Shown: piece by piece, positions 33,659 through 44,083 of the stretch
Position numbering within the stretch: position 1 is the stretch's first letter
Layout of the letters: each line of letters opens with the position of its first letter
Assembly (NCBI RefSeq): GCF_001439805.1
Contig: NZ_JYLK01000020.1
Span: 1-64,000, forward strand
Direction of reading: 5' to 3'
DNA length: 64,000 nucleotides
Source: Pseudomonas trivialis
Lineage (GTDB): Bacteria; Pseudomonadota; Gammaproteobacteria; Pseudomonadales; Pseudomonadaceae
The notes under the pieces: generated by a model
Databases searched by the model: none
Told to the model about the DNA's origin: nothing
Seen by the model: the letters and a program-made list of their open reading frames with translations, nothing else
Position numbers and translations under genes: made by a program

Positions 33659-34591
33659 ATGGCAGGTGTAATGGATTCAGTAAACCAGCGCACACAGCTG
33701 GTAGGGCAGAATCGCCTCGAGTTGCTGCTGTTTCGTCTGGACGGCAAGCAGCTGTATGGCATCAACGTGTTTAAAGTACGGGAAGTGCTGCAGTGCCCCA
33801 AGCTGACAATCATGCCCAAGTCCAGCCCGGTGGTGTGTGGCGTGGCCAACATCCGGGGCGCGACCATTCCGATTCTTGACCTGGCATTGGCCACTAGCGC
33901 CGCCGGGTTGCAGGACCGTCAGAACCCGTTCGTGATCATCACCGAGTACAACACCAAGACCCAGGGTTTCCTGGTGCGCTCGGTGGAGCGCATCGTCAAC
34001 ATGAACTGGGAAGAGATCCATCCGCCGCCCAAGGGTACCGGTCGCGATCACTACCTCACGGCAGTGACGCGGGTCGATAACCAGTTGGTGGAAATCATCG
34101 ACGTGGAGAAGATCCTCGCCGAAGTGGCACCGACCTCGGAAACCATTTCGGTGGGCGTGGTGGATGCCGACACGGCGCACAAGGCGATTTCGTTGCGTGT
34201 GCTGACGGTGGATGACTCCTCCGTGGCGCGCAAGCAGGTGACCCGTTGCCTGCAAACCGTCGGCGTGGAAGTGGTGGCCCTCAATGATGGTCGCCAGGCC
34301 CTGGATTACCTGCGCAAGCTGGTGGACGAGGGCAAGAAGCCGGAAGAGGAATTCCTGATGATGATTTCCGACATCGAGATGCCGGAAATGGACGGCTACA
34401 CCCTGACGGCCGAGATACGCAACGATCCACGCATGCAAAAACTGCATATCATCCTGCATACTTCGTTGTCGGGTGTATTCAATCAGGCCATGGTCAAGAA
34501 AGTCGGTGCCGATGACTTCCTCGCCAAATTCCGCCCTGATGACCTCGCATCCCGGGTAGTCGACCGGATCAAGGCAGCAGATCACGGCTAG
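33659..34591 (+). CDS. cheV: Chemotaxis coupling protein CheV
   Basis: A 310-residue hybrid of an N-terminal CheW domain (about 15-160) and a C-terminal receiver domain (about 178-305). The phosphoacceptor is Asp238 (MMISDIEMPEMDG), with the acidic pair in LTVDDSS at 183-188. It links chemoreceptors to CheA and adapts the signal by phosphorylation. It starts after TAGGAG and is followed 43 bp later by cheR, the order known as PA3349-PA3348. Confidence 0.95.
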   Translation: MAGVMDSVNQRTQLVGQNRLELLLFRLDGKQLYGINVFKVREVLQCPKLTIMPKSSPVVCGVANIRGATIPILDLALATSAAGLQDRQNPFVIITEYNTKTQGFLVRSVERIVNMNWEEIHPPPKGTGRDHYLTAVTRVDNQLVEIIDVEKILAEVAPTSETISVGVVDADTAHKAISLRVLTVDDSSVARKQVTRCLQTVGVEVVALNDGRQALDYLRKLVDEGKKPEEEFLMMISDIEMPEMDGYTLTAEIRNDPRMQKLHIILHTSLSGVFNQAMVKKVGADDFLAKFRPDDLASRVVDRIKAADHG

Positions 34592-34634
34592 GGGGATTTC
34601 CCCTGGCGGTCACACGATTTAAGAGGCGGTATCT

Positions 34635-35462
34635 TTGTCTACGGGTAATTTGGATTTCGAACAGTTCCGGGTCTTCCTGGAAAAGGCCTGTGGCATATTG
34701 CTCGGTGAAAACAAGCAATATCTGGTATCCAGCCGCCTCAACAAACTGATGGAGCAGCAGGGCATCAAGTCCCTGGGCGAACTGGTACAGCGCATCCAGG
34801 GCCAGCCGCGCAGCGGGCTCAAGGAAATGGTGGTCGATGCCATGACCACCAACGAAACCCTGTGGTTTCGCGACACCTACCCGTTCGAGGTGCTCAAGAA
34901 CAGAGTGCTGCCGGAGGCTATCAAGGCCAGTCCGGGTCAGCGCCTGCGGATCTGGTCGGCCGCCTGTTCGTCAGGGCAGGAGCCTTTTTCGATCTCGATG
35001 GCCATCGATGAATTCGAGCGGACCAATATCGGCCAGTTGAAAGCCGGTGCGCAGATCGTCGCCACCGACCTGTCCGGCACCATGCTCAACAACTGCAAGA
35101 CCGGCGAGTACGACAGCCTGGCCCTGGGCCGTGGCCTGTCGCCGGAGCGACTGCAACGTTTCTTCGACCCCAAGGGCGCAGGACGCTGGGCAGTGAAGGC
35201 GCCGATCAAGAGCCGGGTGGAGTTTCGCTCGTTCAACCTGCTCGACAGCTACGCCAGCCTGGGCAAGTTCGACATGGTGTTCTGCCGTAACGTGCTGATC
35301 TACTTCTCGGCCGAGGTGAAGAAAGACATCCTGTTGCGCATTCACGGCACCCTCAAGCGCGGCGGTTATCTGTTCCTCGGTGCTTCGGAGGCACTCAACG
35401 GTCTGCCGGATCATTACCAGATGGTGCAATGCAGTCCCGGGATTATTTACCAGGCCAAGTGA
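34635..35462 (+). CDS. cheR: Chemoreceptor methyltransferase CheR
   Basis: A 275-residue CheR: a helical N-terminal domain (1-75) and the SAM-binding catalytic domain (about 80-275). Motif I is LRIWSAACSSGQEPFSISM, and FDMVFCRNVLIYF is the motif IV region. It methylates glutamates of chemoreceptors. The start is a TTG at 34635, supported by AGAGG 8 nt upstream and by the family N-terminus STGNLDFEQFRVFLEKACGI. A terminator follows. Confidence 0.95.
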   Translation: MSTGNLDFEQFRVFLEKACGILLGENKQYLVSSRLNKLMEQQGIKSLGELVQRIQGQPRSGLKEMVVDAMTTNETLWFRDTYPFEVLKNRVLPEAIKASPGQRLRIWSAACSSGQEPFSISMAIDEFERTNIGQLKAGAQIVATDLSGTMLNNCKTGEYDSLALGRGLSPERLQRFFDPKGAGRWAVKAPIKSRVEFRSFNLLDSYASLGKFDMVFCRNVLIYFSAEVKKDILLRIHGTLKRGGYLFLGASEALNGLPDHYQMVQCSPGIIYQAK

Positions 35463-35472
35463 TGTTCACTTG

Positions 35473-35511
35473 AAAAAAAACGGGAGGCCCTGCAAAGGCC
35501 TCCCGTTTTTT
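35473..35511 (+). terminator. Terminator after cheR
   Basis: AAAAAACGGGAGGCC / GGCCTCCCGTTTTTT with a 7-nt loop, 11 bp after the cheR stop. It is symmetrical and also lies at the 3' end of the convergent hypothetical gene. Confidence 0.92.
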
Positions 35512-35548
35512 ATGCATGCAGCGAACCGCATCATTCAGCCGACCTTAC

Positions 35549-36331
35549 TTAGGGCCTGGGCTGTATTCGTATATTGCTCAGGGATAAGCGATGAATCCCG
35601 CTGGGCACTCGCTGGTTAAAAATACCCAGCCGCACATCGCCTGTCAGCGTTGCGGTGAATGACCCGCGCCCGGTTTGCGGTTGGGCCTTGGTAATATTTT
35701 GTACGGCTGCGCCGATCGGGCTGCCGTTCACCGTCATGTGCAGGGTCGAGCCATCGGCGGCGGACGAACCGCCAATGACCTCAAAGCTGCAATCATAGGT
35801 GCGGCCCGCGATTACCGGAACAGCGCGGGTAATGATGTGAGCACTGCTCGCCTGGCTGATGAGCACGTCAACGACCACACTGCTATTGATGACATGCAAT
35901 AGCCCGCCTGTATAAGGGCCCTGAGGGACCCAACCCTGGAAAGTATCATCGCTGAAATCCCATACAGCGCCAGGCAGTGGCGTGACGATGGGGCTTGAGT
36001 TGATAAGGACTCTCGCGGCTGGCGCAGCGGAGTTGCTACCTGCACGGTTGATGGTCAGCAGCAATAGCACGATTTTGCCTACGCTGGCTTCAACAAAGCC
36101 TTTAGGTATCAAAAACTCGATTCTGGGAGCGTTCGTAGCAATCAGAAAGCTTTGATTGAACTCGCCACCGCGTACGCTGCTGCTCAGGGTCAAAAAAACC
36201 CGGTCATTCGGCATGACCGGGAAATCGGCTGTCAGTCCGGCGCTGTTACCGCTAATAAGTCGTGTGTTCAACTCCGGCGGGGTGGACGCTGAGTTTTGTT
36301 CGTTGAATCTTGGCGGCGGGATAATCAGCAT
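35549..36331 (-). CDS. Hypothetical protein, possible beta-sandwich/surface or secreted protein
   Basis: A 260-residue protein that I do not recognise. It has no signal peptide or clear membrane segment. Composition and alternating pattern suggest an all-beta fold in two parts. The first (about 35-115) looks like an Ig-like or polarity-type domain (VMPNDRVFLTLSSSV...IEFLIPKGFVEASVGKIVLLLL). The second (about 125-260) resembles a carbohydrate-binding-module-like domain (WDFSDDTFQGWVPQGPYTGG...YDCSFEVIGG...GIHRLSLSNIRIQ). A start at 36331 is favoured by AGAGG; six more residues are possible from 36349. It stands alone, opposite to its neighbours, inserted between cheR and flgB, with less GC-rich codon use, so it looks like a later acquisition. 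Confidence 0.6.
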   Translation of the reverse strand: MLIIPPPRFNEQNSASTPPELNTRLISGNSAGLTADFPVMPNDRVFLTLSSSVRGGEFNQSFLIATNAPRIEFLIPKGFVEASVGKIVLLLLTINRAGSNSAAPAARVLINSSPIVTPLPGAVWDFSDDTFQGWVPQGPYTGGLLHVINSSVVVDVLISQASSAHIITRAVPVIAGRTYDCSFEVIGGSSAADGSTLHMTVNGSPIGAAVQNITKAQPQTGRGSFTATLTGDVRLGIFNQRVPSGIHRLSLSNIRIQPRP

Positions 36332-36657
36332 TTCAAACCTCTGCGGCATACATCAAGGGTATTGGCCGAATAAGGCACTCAGACCCCAGGCACTGCAACT
36401 GTCAGAAATGACAGTTAGGACCAGCGGTGGTCCTGTCCCACCGCCAACTGACGTTATCGCCTGATTGCCACCTCTGCGTAAAAGCGGCAAACCCGATTGC
36501 CGCTTTACTGGCGCCATGCGGAAGCCTGTTGCCGCTTTTCTGGCATTGGCACGGCATCGGTCCCGCGCAAGCCCTTGAATTCAGGGGCTTGGGCACATTG
36601 GCATGCGCCTTGCTATAACCTCGTTACGAACAGCAGGTCAGCCTAAAGGTTTCCGCC
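36332..36657. other. Intergenic region upstream of flgB
   Basis: About 325 bp between the hypothetical gene and flgB. The right end carries the sigma-54 promoter of flgB; two short inverted repeats (AAGCGGCAA/TTGCCGCTT type, 36481-36540) lie in the middle. No gene seen. Confidence 0.4.
36599..36614 (+). promoter_or_regulatory. Sigma-54 promoter of flgBCDE
   Basis: TGGCATGCGCCTTGCT fits the TGGCACG-N4-TTGCW consensus with one change. It lies 44 bp before the flgB start, as expected for a FleQ/FleR-dependent class II/III flagellar promoter. Confidence 0.8.
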
Positions 36658-37065
36658 ATGAGCATCAGCTTCGATAAAGCGCTCGGTATTCACGAACAAG
36701 CCCTGGGCTTTCGCGCAAAGCGTGCCGAAGTCCTGGCCAACAACATTGCCAACGCCGACACCCCGAACTACAAGGCTCGGGACCTGGACTTCTCCGCCGT
36801 GCTCGCTGCACAGCAGGACAAGACCCAGAACGGCACCTTCGCCTTGAACATGACCAACAGCCGTCATATTGAAGCGCAAGGCCTGAGCAATGGTGACGAG
36901 TCGTTGCTGTATCGCACGCCGATGCAGCCGTCGATCGACCAGAACACCGTCGATGCCCAGCTGGAACAGTCGAACTACGCCGAGAACTCGGTGAACTTCC
37001 AGGCCAGCTTCACCCTGCTCAACAGCAAATTCAAAGGGCTGATGTCTGCCCTGCGTGGAGAGTAA
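36658..37065 (+). CDS. flgB: Flagellar basal-body rod protein FlgB
   Basis: A 135-residue proximal rod protein. It has the N-terminal rod signature EVLANNIANADTPNYKARDLDFSA and a C-terminal helix that pairs with it (EQSNYAENSVNFQASFTLLNSKFKGLMSALRGE). It is first in flgBCDE, 3 bp before flgC. Confidence 0.96.
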   Translation: MSISFDKALGIHEQALGFRAKRAEVLANNIANADTPNYKARDLDFSAVLAAQQDKTQNGTFALNMTNSRHIEAQGLSNGDESLLYRTPMQPSIDQNTVDAQLEQSNYAENSVNFQASFTLLNSKFKGLMSALRGE

Positions 37066-37068
37066 GCC

Positions 37069-37512
37069 ATGTCCCTGTCCAGTGTTTTCAACATTGCCGG
37101 TAGCGGCATGAGCGCCCAGACCACGCGCCTCAATACCGTCGCCAGCAACATCGCCAACGCCGAGACCGTGTCTTCGAGCATTGACCAGACTTACCGCGCG
37201 CGCCACCCGGTATTCGCCACCATGTTCCAGGGCGGGCAGAGCGGCGGCAGCGATTCGTTGTTTCAGGATCAGGGCAGTGCAGGCTCCGGCGTGCAGGTGC
37301 TGGGTGTGGTCGAGGACCAGAGCAACCTCGAAGCACGTTATGAGCCCAACCATCCTGCAGCGAACGAAAAGGGGTATGTCTACTACCCCAACGTCAACGT
37401 GGTCGAGGAAATGGCGGACATGATCTCGGCCAGCCGCTCGTTCCAGACCAACGCGGAAATGATGAATACCGCCAAAACCATGATGCAGAAGGTCCTGACC
37501 CTGGGTCAGTGA
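37069..37512 (+). CDS. flgC: Flagellar basal-body rod protein FlgC
   Basis: A 147-residue rod protein with the N-terminal motif GMSAQTTRLNTVASNIANAETVSSS and the C-terminal helix VVEEMADMISASRSFQTNAEMMNTAKTMMQKVLTLGQ. It follows flgB closely and precedes flgD by 16 bp. Confidence 0.96.
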   Translation: MSLSSVFNIAGSGMSAQTTRLNTVASNIANAETVSSSIDQTYRARHPVFATMFQGGQSGGSDSLFQDQGSAGSGVQVLGVVEDQSNLEARYEPNHPAANEKGYVYYPNVNVVEEMADMISASRSFQTNAEMMNTAKTMMQKVLTLGQ

Positions 37513-37528
37513 TAAGGGGCGCCAACTA

Positions 37529-38251
37529 ATGGCCATCGTTGATACGTCAAACAACTCGGCAGTCCAGGACCTTTTCAATTCCAAGGTCAAGACCGCCCAG
37601 GACAATACCAGCCTCAGCAGCGCCGCCGCAGGTGCGACGGGCAGCCAGGCAATGGGCAAGGATGCTTTCCTGAAGCTGCTGGTGACCCAGTTGAAAAACC
37701 AGGACCCCTTGTCGCCTCAGGACAACGGTGCGTTCGTGGCCCAACTGGCACAGTTCAGCAGCCTTGAAGGCATCAACAACCTGAACGACTCGGTCAAGGC
37801 GATTTCCACCAACGTCACCTCGTCACAGGCGCTGCAAGCGTCCTCGCTGGTGGGTCGTTCGGTGATTACCCAGACCGACAGAACACTGGTCGACACCAGC
37901 AAGAGCATGACCGGCTCGGTGAATGTGCTGGCGTCGGTGGGCAATGTCGCGGTCAAGATCACCGACAAGGACGGCAACACCGTGCGCACCCTCGACATGG
38001 GTGCGCAAAGCGCCGGCTCCCAGAGCTTTATCTGGGACGGCAAGAACGACAAGGGTGAGGTTGCGGCTGCCGGGACTTACACGTTCACGGCCACCACCAA
38101 GAATGACGCGGGCGATTCCGTCGCCCTGGCCACCTCGCTGCCGGCAACGGTAACAAGCGTGACCCTGAGCCAGACCGGCGGCGAAATGCTGCTCAACCTG
38201 GCAGGCGGAAGCAGTATCAAGCAGTCGCAGATCCAGACCATCGGTTTATAG
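37529..38251 (+). CDS. flgD: Flagellar hook assembly (cap) protein FlgD
   Basis: A 240-residue FlgD. The N-terminal scaffold signature is MGKDAFLKLLVTQLKNQDPLSPQDN; the C-terminal FLGD Ig-like and tudor-like domains (about 95-235) contain VKITDKDGNTVRTLDMG and FIWDGKNDKGE. It caps the growing hook while FlgE assembles. Confidence 0.96.
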   Translation: MAIVDTSNNSAVQDLFNSKVKTAQDNTSLSSAAAGATGSQAMGKDAFLKLLVTQLKNQDPLSPQDNGAFVAQLAQFSSLEGINNLNDSVKAISTNVTSSQALQASSLVGRSVITQTDRTLVDTSKSMTGSVNVLASVGNVAVKITDKDGNTVRTLDMGAQSAGSQSFIWDGKNDKGEVAAAGTYTFTATTKNDAGDSVALATSLPATVTSVTLSQTGGEMLLNLAGGSSIKQSQIQTIGL

Positions 38252-38282
38252 AGCCCGCTAACTACGGTGCAAGGAGAAATAC

Positions 38283-39599
38283 ATGTCTTTTAACATCGGC
38301 CTTAGCGGCCTCTATGCAGCCAACAAACAACTGGACGTGACCGGCAACAACATTGCCAACGTGGCGACCACCGGTTTCAAATCGTCCCGTGCGGAGTTCG
38401 CTGACATCTACGCGGCGTCCAAATTGGGCACCGGCCAGAACAGCATCGGCAACGGTGTGAACCTGGCGGCGGTCTCCCAGCAGTTCACCCAGGGTGACGT
38501 GAACGGCAGCGGCGGCATCCTGGACATGGCGATCCAGGGCGGCGGTTTCTTCGTGCAGAAGGGCAGCGACGGTTCGTTGCAATACACCCGCAGCGGCGCC
38601 TTCCGCGCCGACAAGGACGGCTACATCACCAACAACACCGGCACCTCGCGCCTGCAAGGTTATGCCGCTGACGACAACGGCAAGATCATCAAGGGCGGCC
38701 TGACCGACCTGCAATTGAACCTGTCGAACCTGCCACCGAAGGCCTCCAGCAAGGTCGATTCGGCCAGTAACCTGAACTCCTCGGAGCCGGTGATCGACCA
38801 GGTGGCCAAGCCGTTCAACCCGAACGACACCAGCACCTTCACCACCCAATACAGCACCACCTTGTATGACACCCAGGGCAACTCCCACGCCATGGTGCAA
38901 TACATGGTCAAGTCGGATTCCAACCAGTGGAAGTCCTACACCTTGATCGACGGGCGCAATCCTGACGGCAGTGCGCCAACGGGCACCGGCGCTGTAGCCC
39001 CGGTAGCCTCGACGCTGTCGTTTGATACCGCCGGCAAGCTCACCGGTATCGTGACCCCGCCAAGCACGGCGTCCAACACCACATTGACCATCTCCAACTG
39101 GGTACCGGGCACTGTGACCGGTGGCGTGTGGAAGGCTAATGGCGCCGCCGCCAACGCGGGTGGTGTGGCCGTCAACATGGCCACGATCACCCAGTACAAC
39201 TCGGCCAGCTACCGCAACCCGCCGGTCACCGACGGTTATGCCACTGGCCAGATCACAGGCCTGAAGATCGACGGCAACGGTGTACTGTTCGCGACCTTCA
39301 GCAACCAGCAGAGCAAGGCCATCGGCCAGCTCTCTCTGGCCAGCTTCAACAACGAACAAGGTTTGCAGCCGGCGGGCAGCACCACCTGGAGAGAAACCTT
39401 CGCCTCGGGCCAGCCGGGTTACGACACCCCGCAATCGGGCACCCTGGGTTCGATCGTGTCCAACTCCCTGGAGAACTCCAACGTCAACCTGACCAACGAG
39501 CTGGTGGACCTGATCAAGGCCCAGAGCAACTACCAGGCGAACGCCAAGACCATCTCCACCCAGAGCACCATCATGCAGACCATCATCCAGATGACCTGA
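38283..39599 (+). CDS. flgE: Flagellar hook protein FlgE
   Basis: A 438-residue hook protein. It has the N-terminal FlgE signature MSFNIGLSGLYAANKQLDVTGNNIANVATTGFKSSRAEF, the variable surface region (about 150-340), and the C-terminal D0 helix (LVDLIKAQSNYQANAKTISTQSTIMQTIIQMT). It forms the universal joint of the flagellum. The gene ends the local cluster: a strong terminator follows 21 bp later and no flgF-L is found downstream. Confidence 0.96.
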   Translation: MSFNIGLSGLYAANKQLDVTGNNIANVATTGFKSSRAEFADIYAASKLGTGQNSIGNGVNLAAVSQQFTQGDVNGSGGILDMAIQGGGFFVQKGSDGSLQYTRSGAFRADKDGYITNNTGTSRLQGYAADDNGKIIKGGLTDLQLNLSNLPPKASSKVDSASNLNSSEPVIDQVAKPFNPNDTSTFTTQYSTTLYDTQGNSHAMVQYMVKSDSNQWKSYTLIDGRNPDGSAPTGTGAVAPVASTLSFDTAGKLTGIVTPPSTASNTTLTISNWVPGTVTGGVWKANGAAANAGGVAVNMATITQYNSASYRNPPVTDGYATGQITGLKIDGNGVLFATFSNQQSKAIGQLSLASFNNEQGLQPAGSTTWRETFASGQPGYDTPQSGTLGSIVSNSLENSNVNLTNELVDLIKAQSNYQANAKTISTQSTIMQTIIQMT

Positions 39600-39620
39600 T
39601 GAGGTAGCGCTCCACAGAAA

Positions 39621-39645
39621 GCCCCTCTTTTGGAGGGGCTTTTTT
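39621..39645 (+). terminator. Rho-independent terminator after flgE
   Basis: GCCCCTC / GAGGGGC (with TTT-type loop) and a T-run, 21 bp after the flgE stop. It closes the flgBCDE transcript. Confidence 0.9.
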
Positions 39646-39827
39646 GTGGGCGTGGGAAAAGCGTCTGCATCACCGGAGGGACGCGGTTCACCCATTACAC
39701 GCCCGACAAGAGCAACCGGGTAAAAGTCCGGGATGGGCGGGTGCATCCAGAGGGGGGGGCGAGGTGGGCGACCACAACAGGAGGGGCACGGTGAAGCGTA
39801 TACCCTTGTATGGGCGCGGTAGGCATG

Positions 39828-39862
39828 AAAAAAGCCCGTCAACCTTTCGGTTGACGGGCTTT
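39828..39862 (-). terminator. Rho-independent terminator of nrdA
   Basis: On the minus strand AAAGCCCGTCAACC / GGTTGACGGGCTTT with a GAAA-type loop and T-run, 16 bp after the nrdA stop. It shows that nrdA is transcribed without nrdB. Confidence 0.92.
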
Positions 39863-39878
39863 GAGTGACCCGCTCAGC

Positions 39879-42773
<2,895 letters not shown>

Positions 42774-42981
42774 GGGGGGGTTGTCTCCACGTTCTATATT
42801 TGATTGCGAGTGCCAGGCTTCTGCCTGCAACACCCGTACCGTTTTCCATACCGGGATGGAGAACAGCTGCCATCCGCGTAAGCGATTTGGTCTACTGAAA
42901 AAAATCGGTTGTTCTACGTTGCACACGCCATAAAAAACTTGAAACAGGGACTGCTTCTGTGGTTGGGCAAATTGGGCGAAA

Positions 42982-43028
42982 ACCCCACATGTAGGGTCTA
43001 CCTTGCCGCCGAGCTACAAGATAATGCG
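42982..43028. promoter_or_regulatory. Candidate NrdR box pair upstream of nrdA
   Basis: ACCCCACATGTAGGGT (42982-42997) is a 16-bp palindrome with one mismatch per arm. GCTACAAGATAATGCG (43013-43028) resembles the gamma-proteobacterial NrdR half pattern ACAAGATA. They are 31 bp apart, the spacing typical of NrdR tandem boxes (30-32 bp). The fit to the base consensus is only moderate. Confidence 0.4.
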
Positions 43029-43056
43029 TTTTGGAGGGGTTAGCAACGCAGTAACC

Positions 43057-43065
43057 TGTGGATAA
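43057..43065. promoter_or_regulatory. DnaA box upstream of nrdA
   Basis: TGTGGATAA, the exact complement of the consensus TTATCCACA, 284 bp upstream of the nrdA start. E. coli nrdAB is also controlled by DnaA through upstream boxes. Confidence 0.55.
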
Positions 43066-43357
43066 CTCGTGGGTAAAATGTGTAAGAAAGGTTCAGTGCC
43101 GGTGTAGGCCGCATTACTGCTGCATCTTACCGTTTGTCGTAGGGCATTCAGCTCGCACCGCAGGCTGCGCGTTTTCGAAGGGCGCGAACCCTACCATAAA
43201 AGAACGCGATCACCGAATGCACCGTCTGGCTTGTGTCAGTAGGCTGGCCCATGGCTACAATCGACCTCACTTATGCCCCCCAAACGTGACAAAAACGCTA
43301 TGGCCCGCGTGGATCCGACTGTGGGAAGGGGACGTTTCATAACAACGAGGATCACCC

Positions 43358-44083
43358 GTGGAGCAAGAACCCTGGCACCTGTTGATCGTCGAGGACGATG
43401 AGCGATTGGCCGAGCTGACCCGAGAGTACCTGCAGAGCAACGGCCTGCGTGTGTCGGTGGAAGGTAGCGGTGCGCTGGCCGCGGCGCGCATCATTGCCGA
43501 GCAGCCCGACCTGGTGATCCTCGACCTGATGCTGCCCGGCGAGGACGGCCTGAGTATCTGCCGCAAGGTGCGCGCGCGGTATGACGGCGTGATCCTGATG
43601 CTCACCGCGCGCACCGACGACATGGACCAGATACAAGGCCTGGACCTGGGCGCCGACGACTATGTGTGCAAGCCGGTGCGCCCGCGCCTTTTATTAGCGC
43701 GCATCCAGGCATTGTTGCGGCGCAGCGAACCGGCAGAACCCACCAGCGGCCCTCACCAGCGCCGCCTGCAGTTCGGCCCGCTGGTGGTCGACAGTGCGCT
43801 GCGCGAAGCCTGGCTGCACGACGGTGCTATCGAACTGACCAGCGCCGAATTCGACCTGCTCTGGCTGCTGGTGGCGAACGCCGGGCGCATTCTGTCCCGC
43901 GAGGAAATCTTCATCGCCCTGCGCGGCATCGGCTATGACGGCCAGGACCGCTCCATTGATGTGCGCATCTCACGCATTCGCCCCAAGATCGGCGACGACC
44001 CGATCCACCCGCGCCTGATCAAAACCATCCGCAGCAAGGGCTATCTGTTCGTCGCCCAAGCCGCTGCGGATACGTCGCTGTGA
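43358..44083 (+). CDS. Two-component response regulator, OmpR family
   Basis: A 241-residue regulator: receiver domain (about 7-120, acidic pair in VEDDERL, phosphoacceptor Asp56 in VILDLMLPGEDG, Lys in YVCKPVRP) and winged-helix DNA-binding domain (about 135-235, LTSAEFDLLWLLVANAG...DVRISRIRPKIGDD). It starts at a GTG with ACGAGG 8 nt before it. A gene of this kind lies beside nrdA in P. aeruginosa too (PA1157). RstA-like in sequence; the stimulus is unknown. Its last 4 bp overlap the kinase gene. Confidence 0.92.
   Translation: MEQEPWHLLIVEDDERLAELTREYLQSNGLRVSVEGSGALAAARIIAEQPDLVILDLMLPGEDGLSICRKVRARYDGVILMLTARTDDMDQIQGLDLGADDYVCKPVRPRLLLARIQALLRRSEPAEPTSGPHQRRLQFGPLVVDSALREAWLHDGAIELTSAEFDLLWLLVANAGRILSREEIFIALRGIGYDGQDRSIDVRISRIRPKIGDDPIHPRLIKTIRSKGYLFVAQAAADTSL

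Larger units (their letters stand above)
42774..43357. other. Divergent control region between nrdA and a response regulator gene
   Basis: About 580 bp, relatively AT-rich near nrdA. It contains a palindrome and a second box that could be NrdR sites (42982-43028) and a perfect DnaA box (43057-43065). The right half leads to the GTG start of the regulator at 43358 and has no recognised site. Confidence 0.5.
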
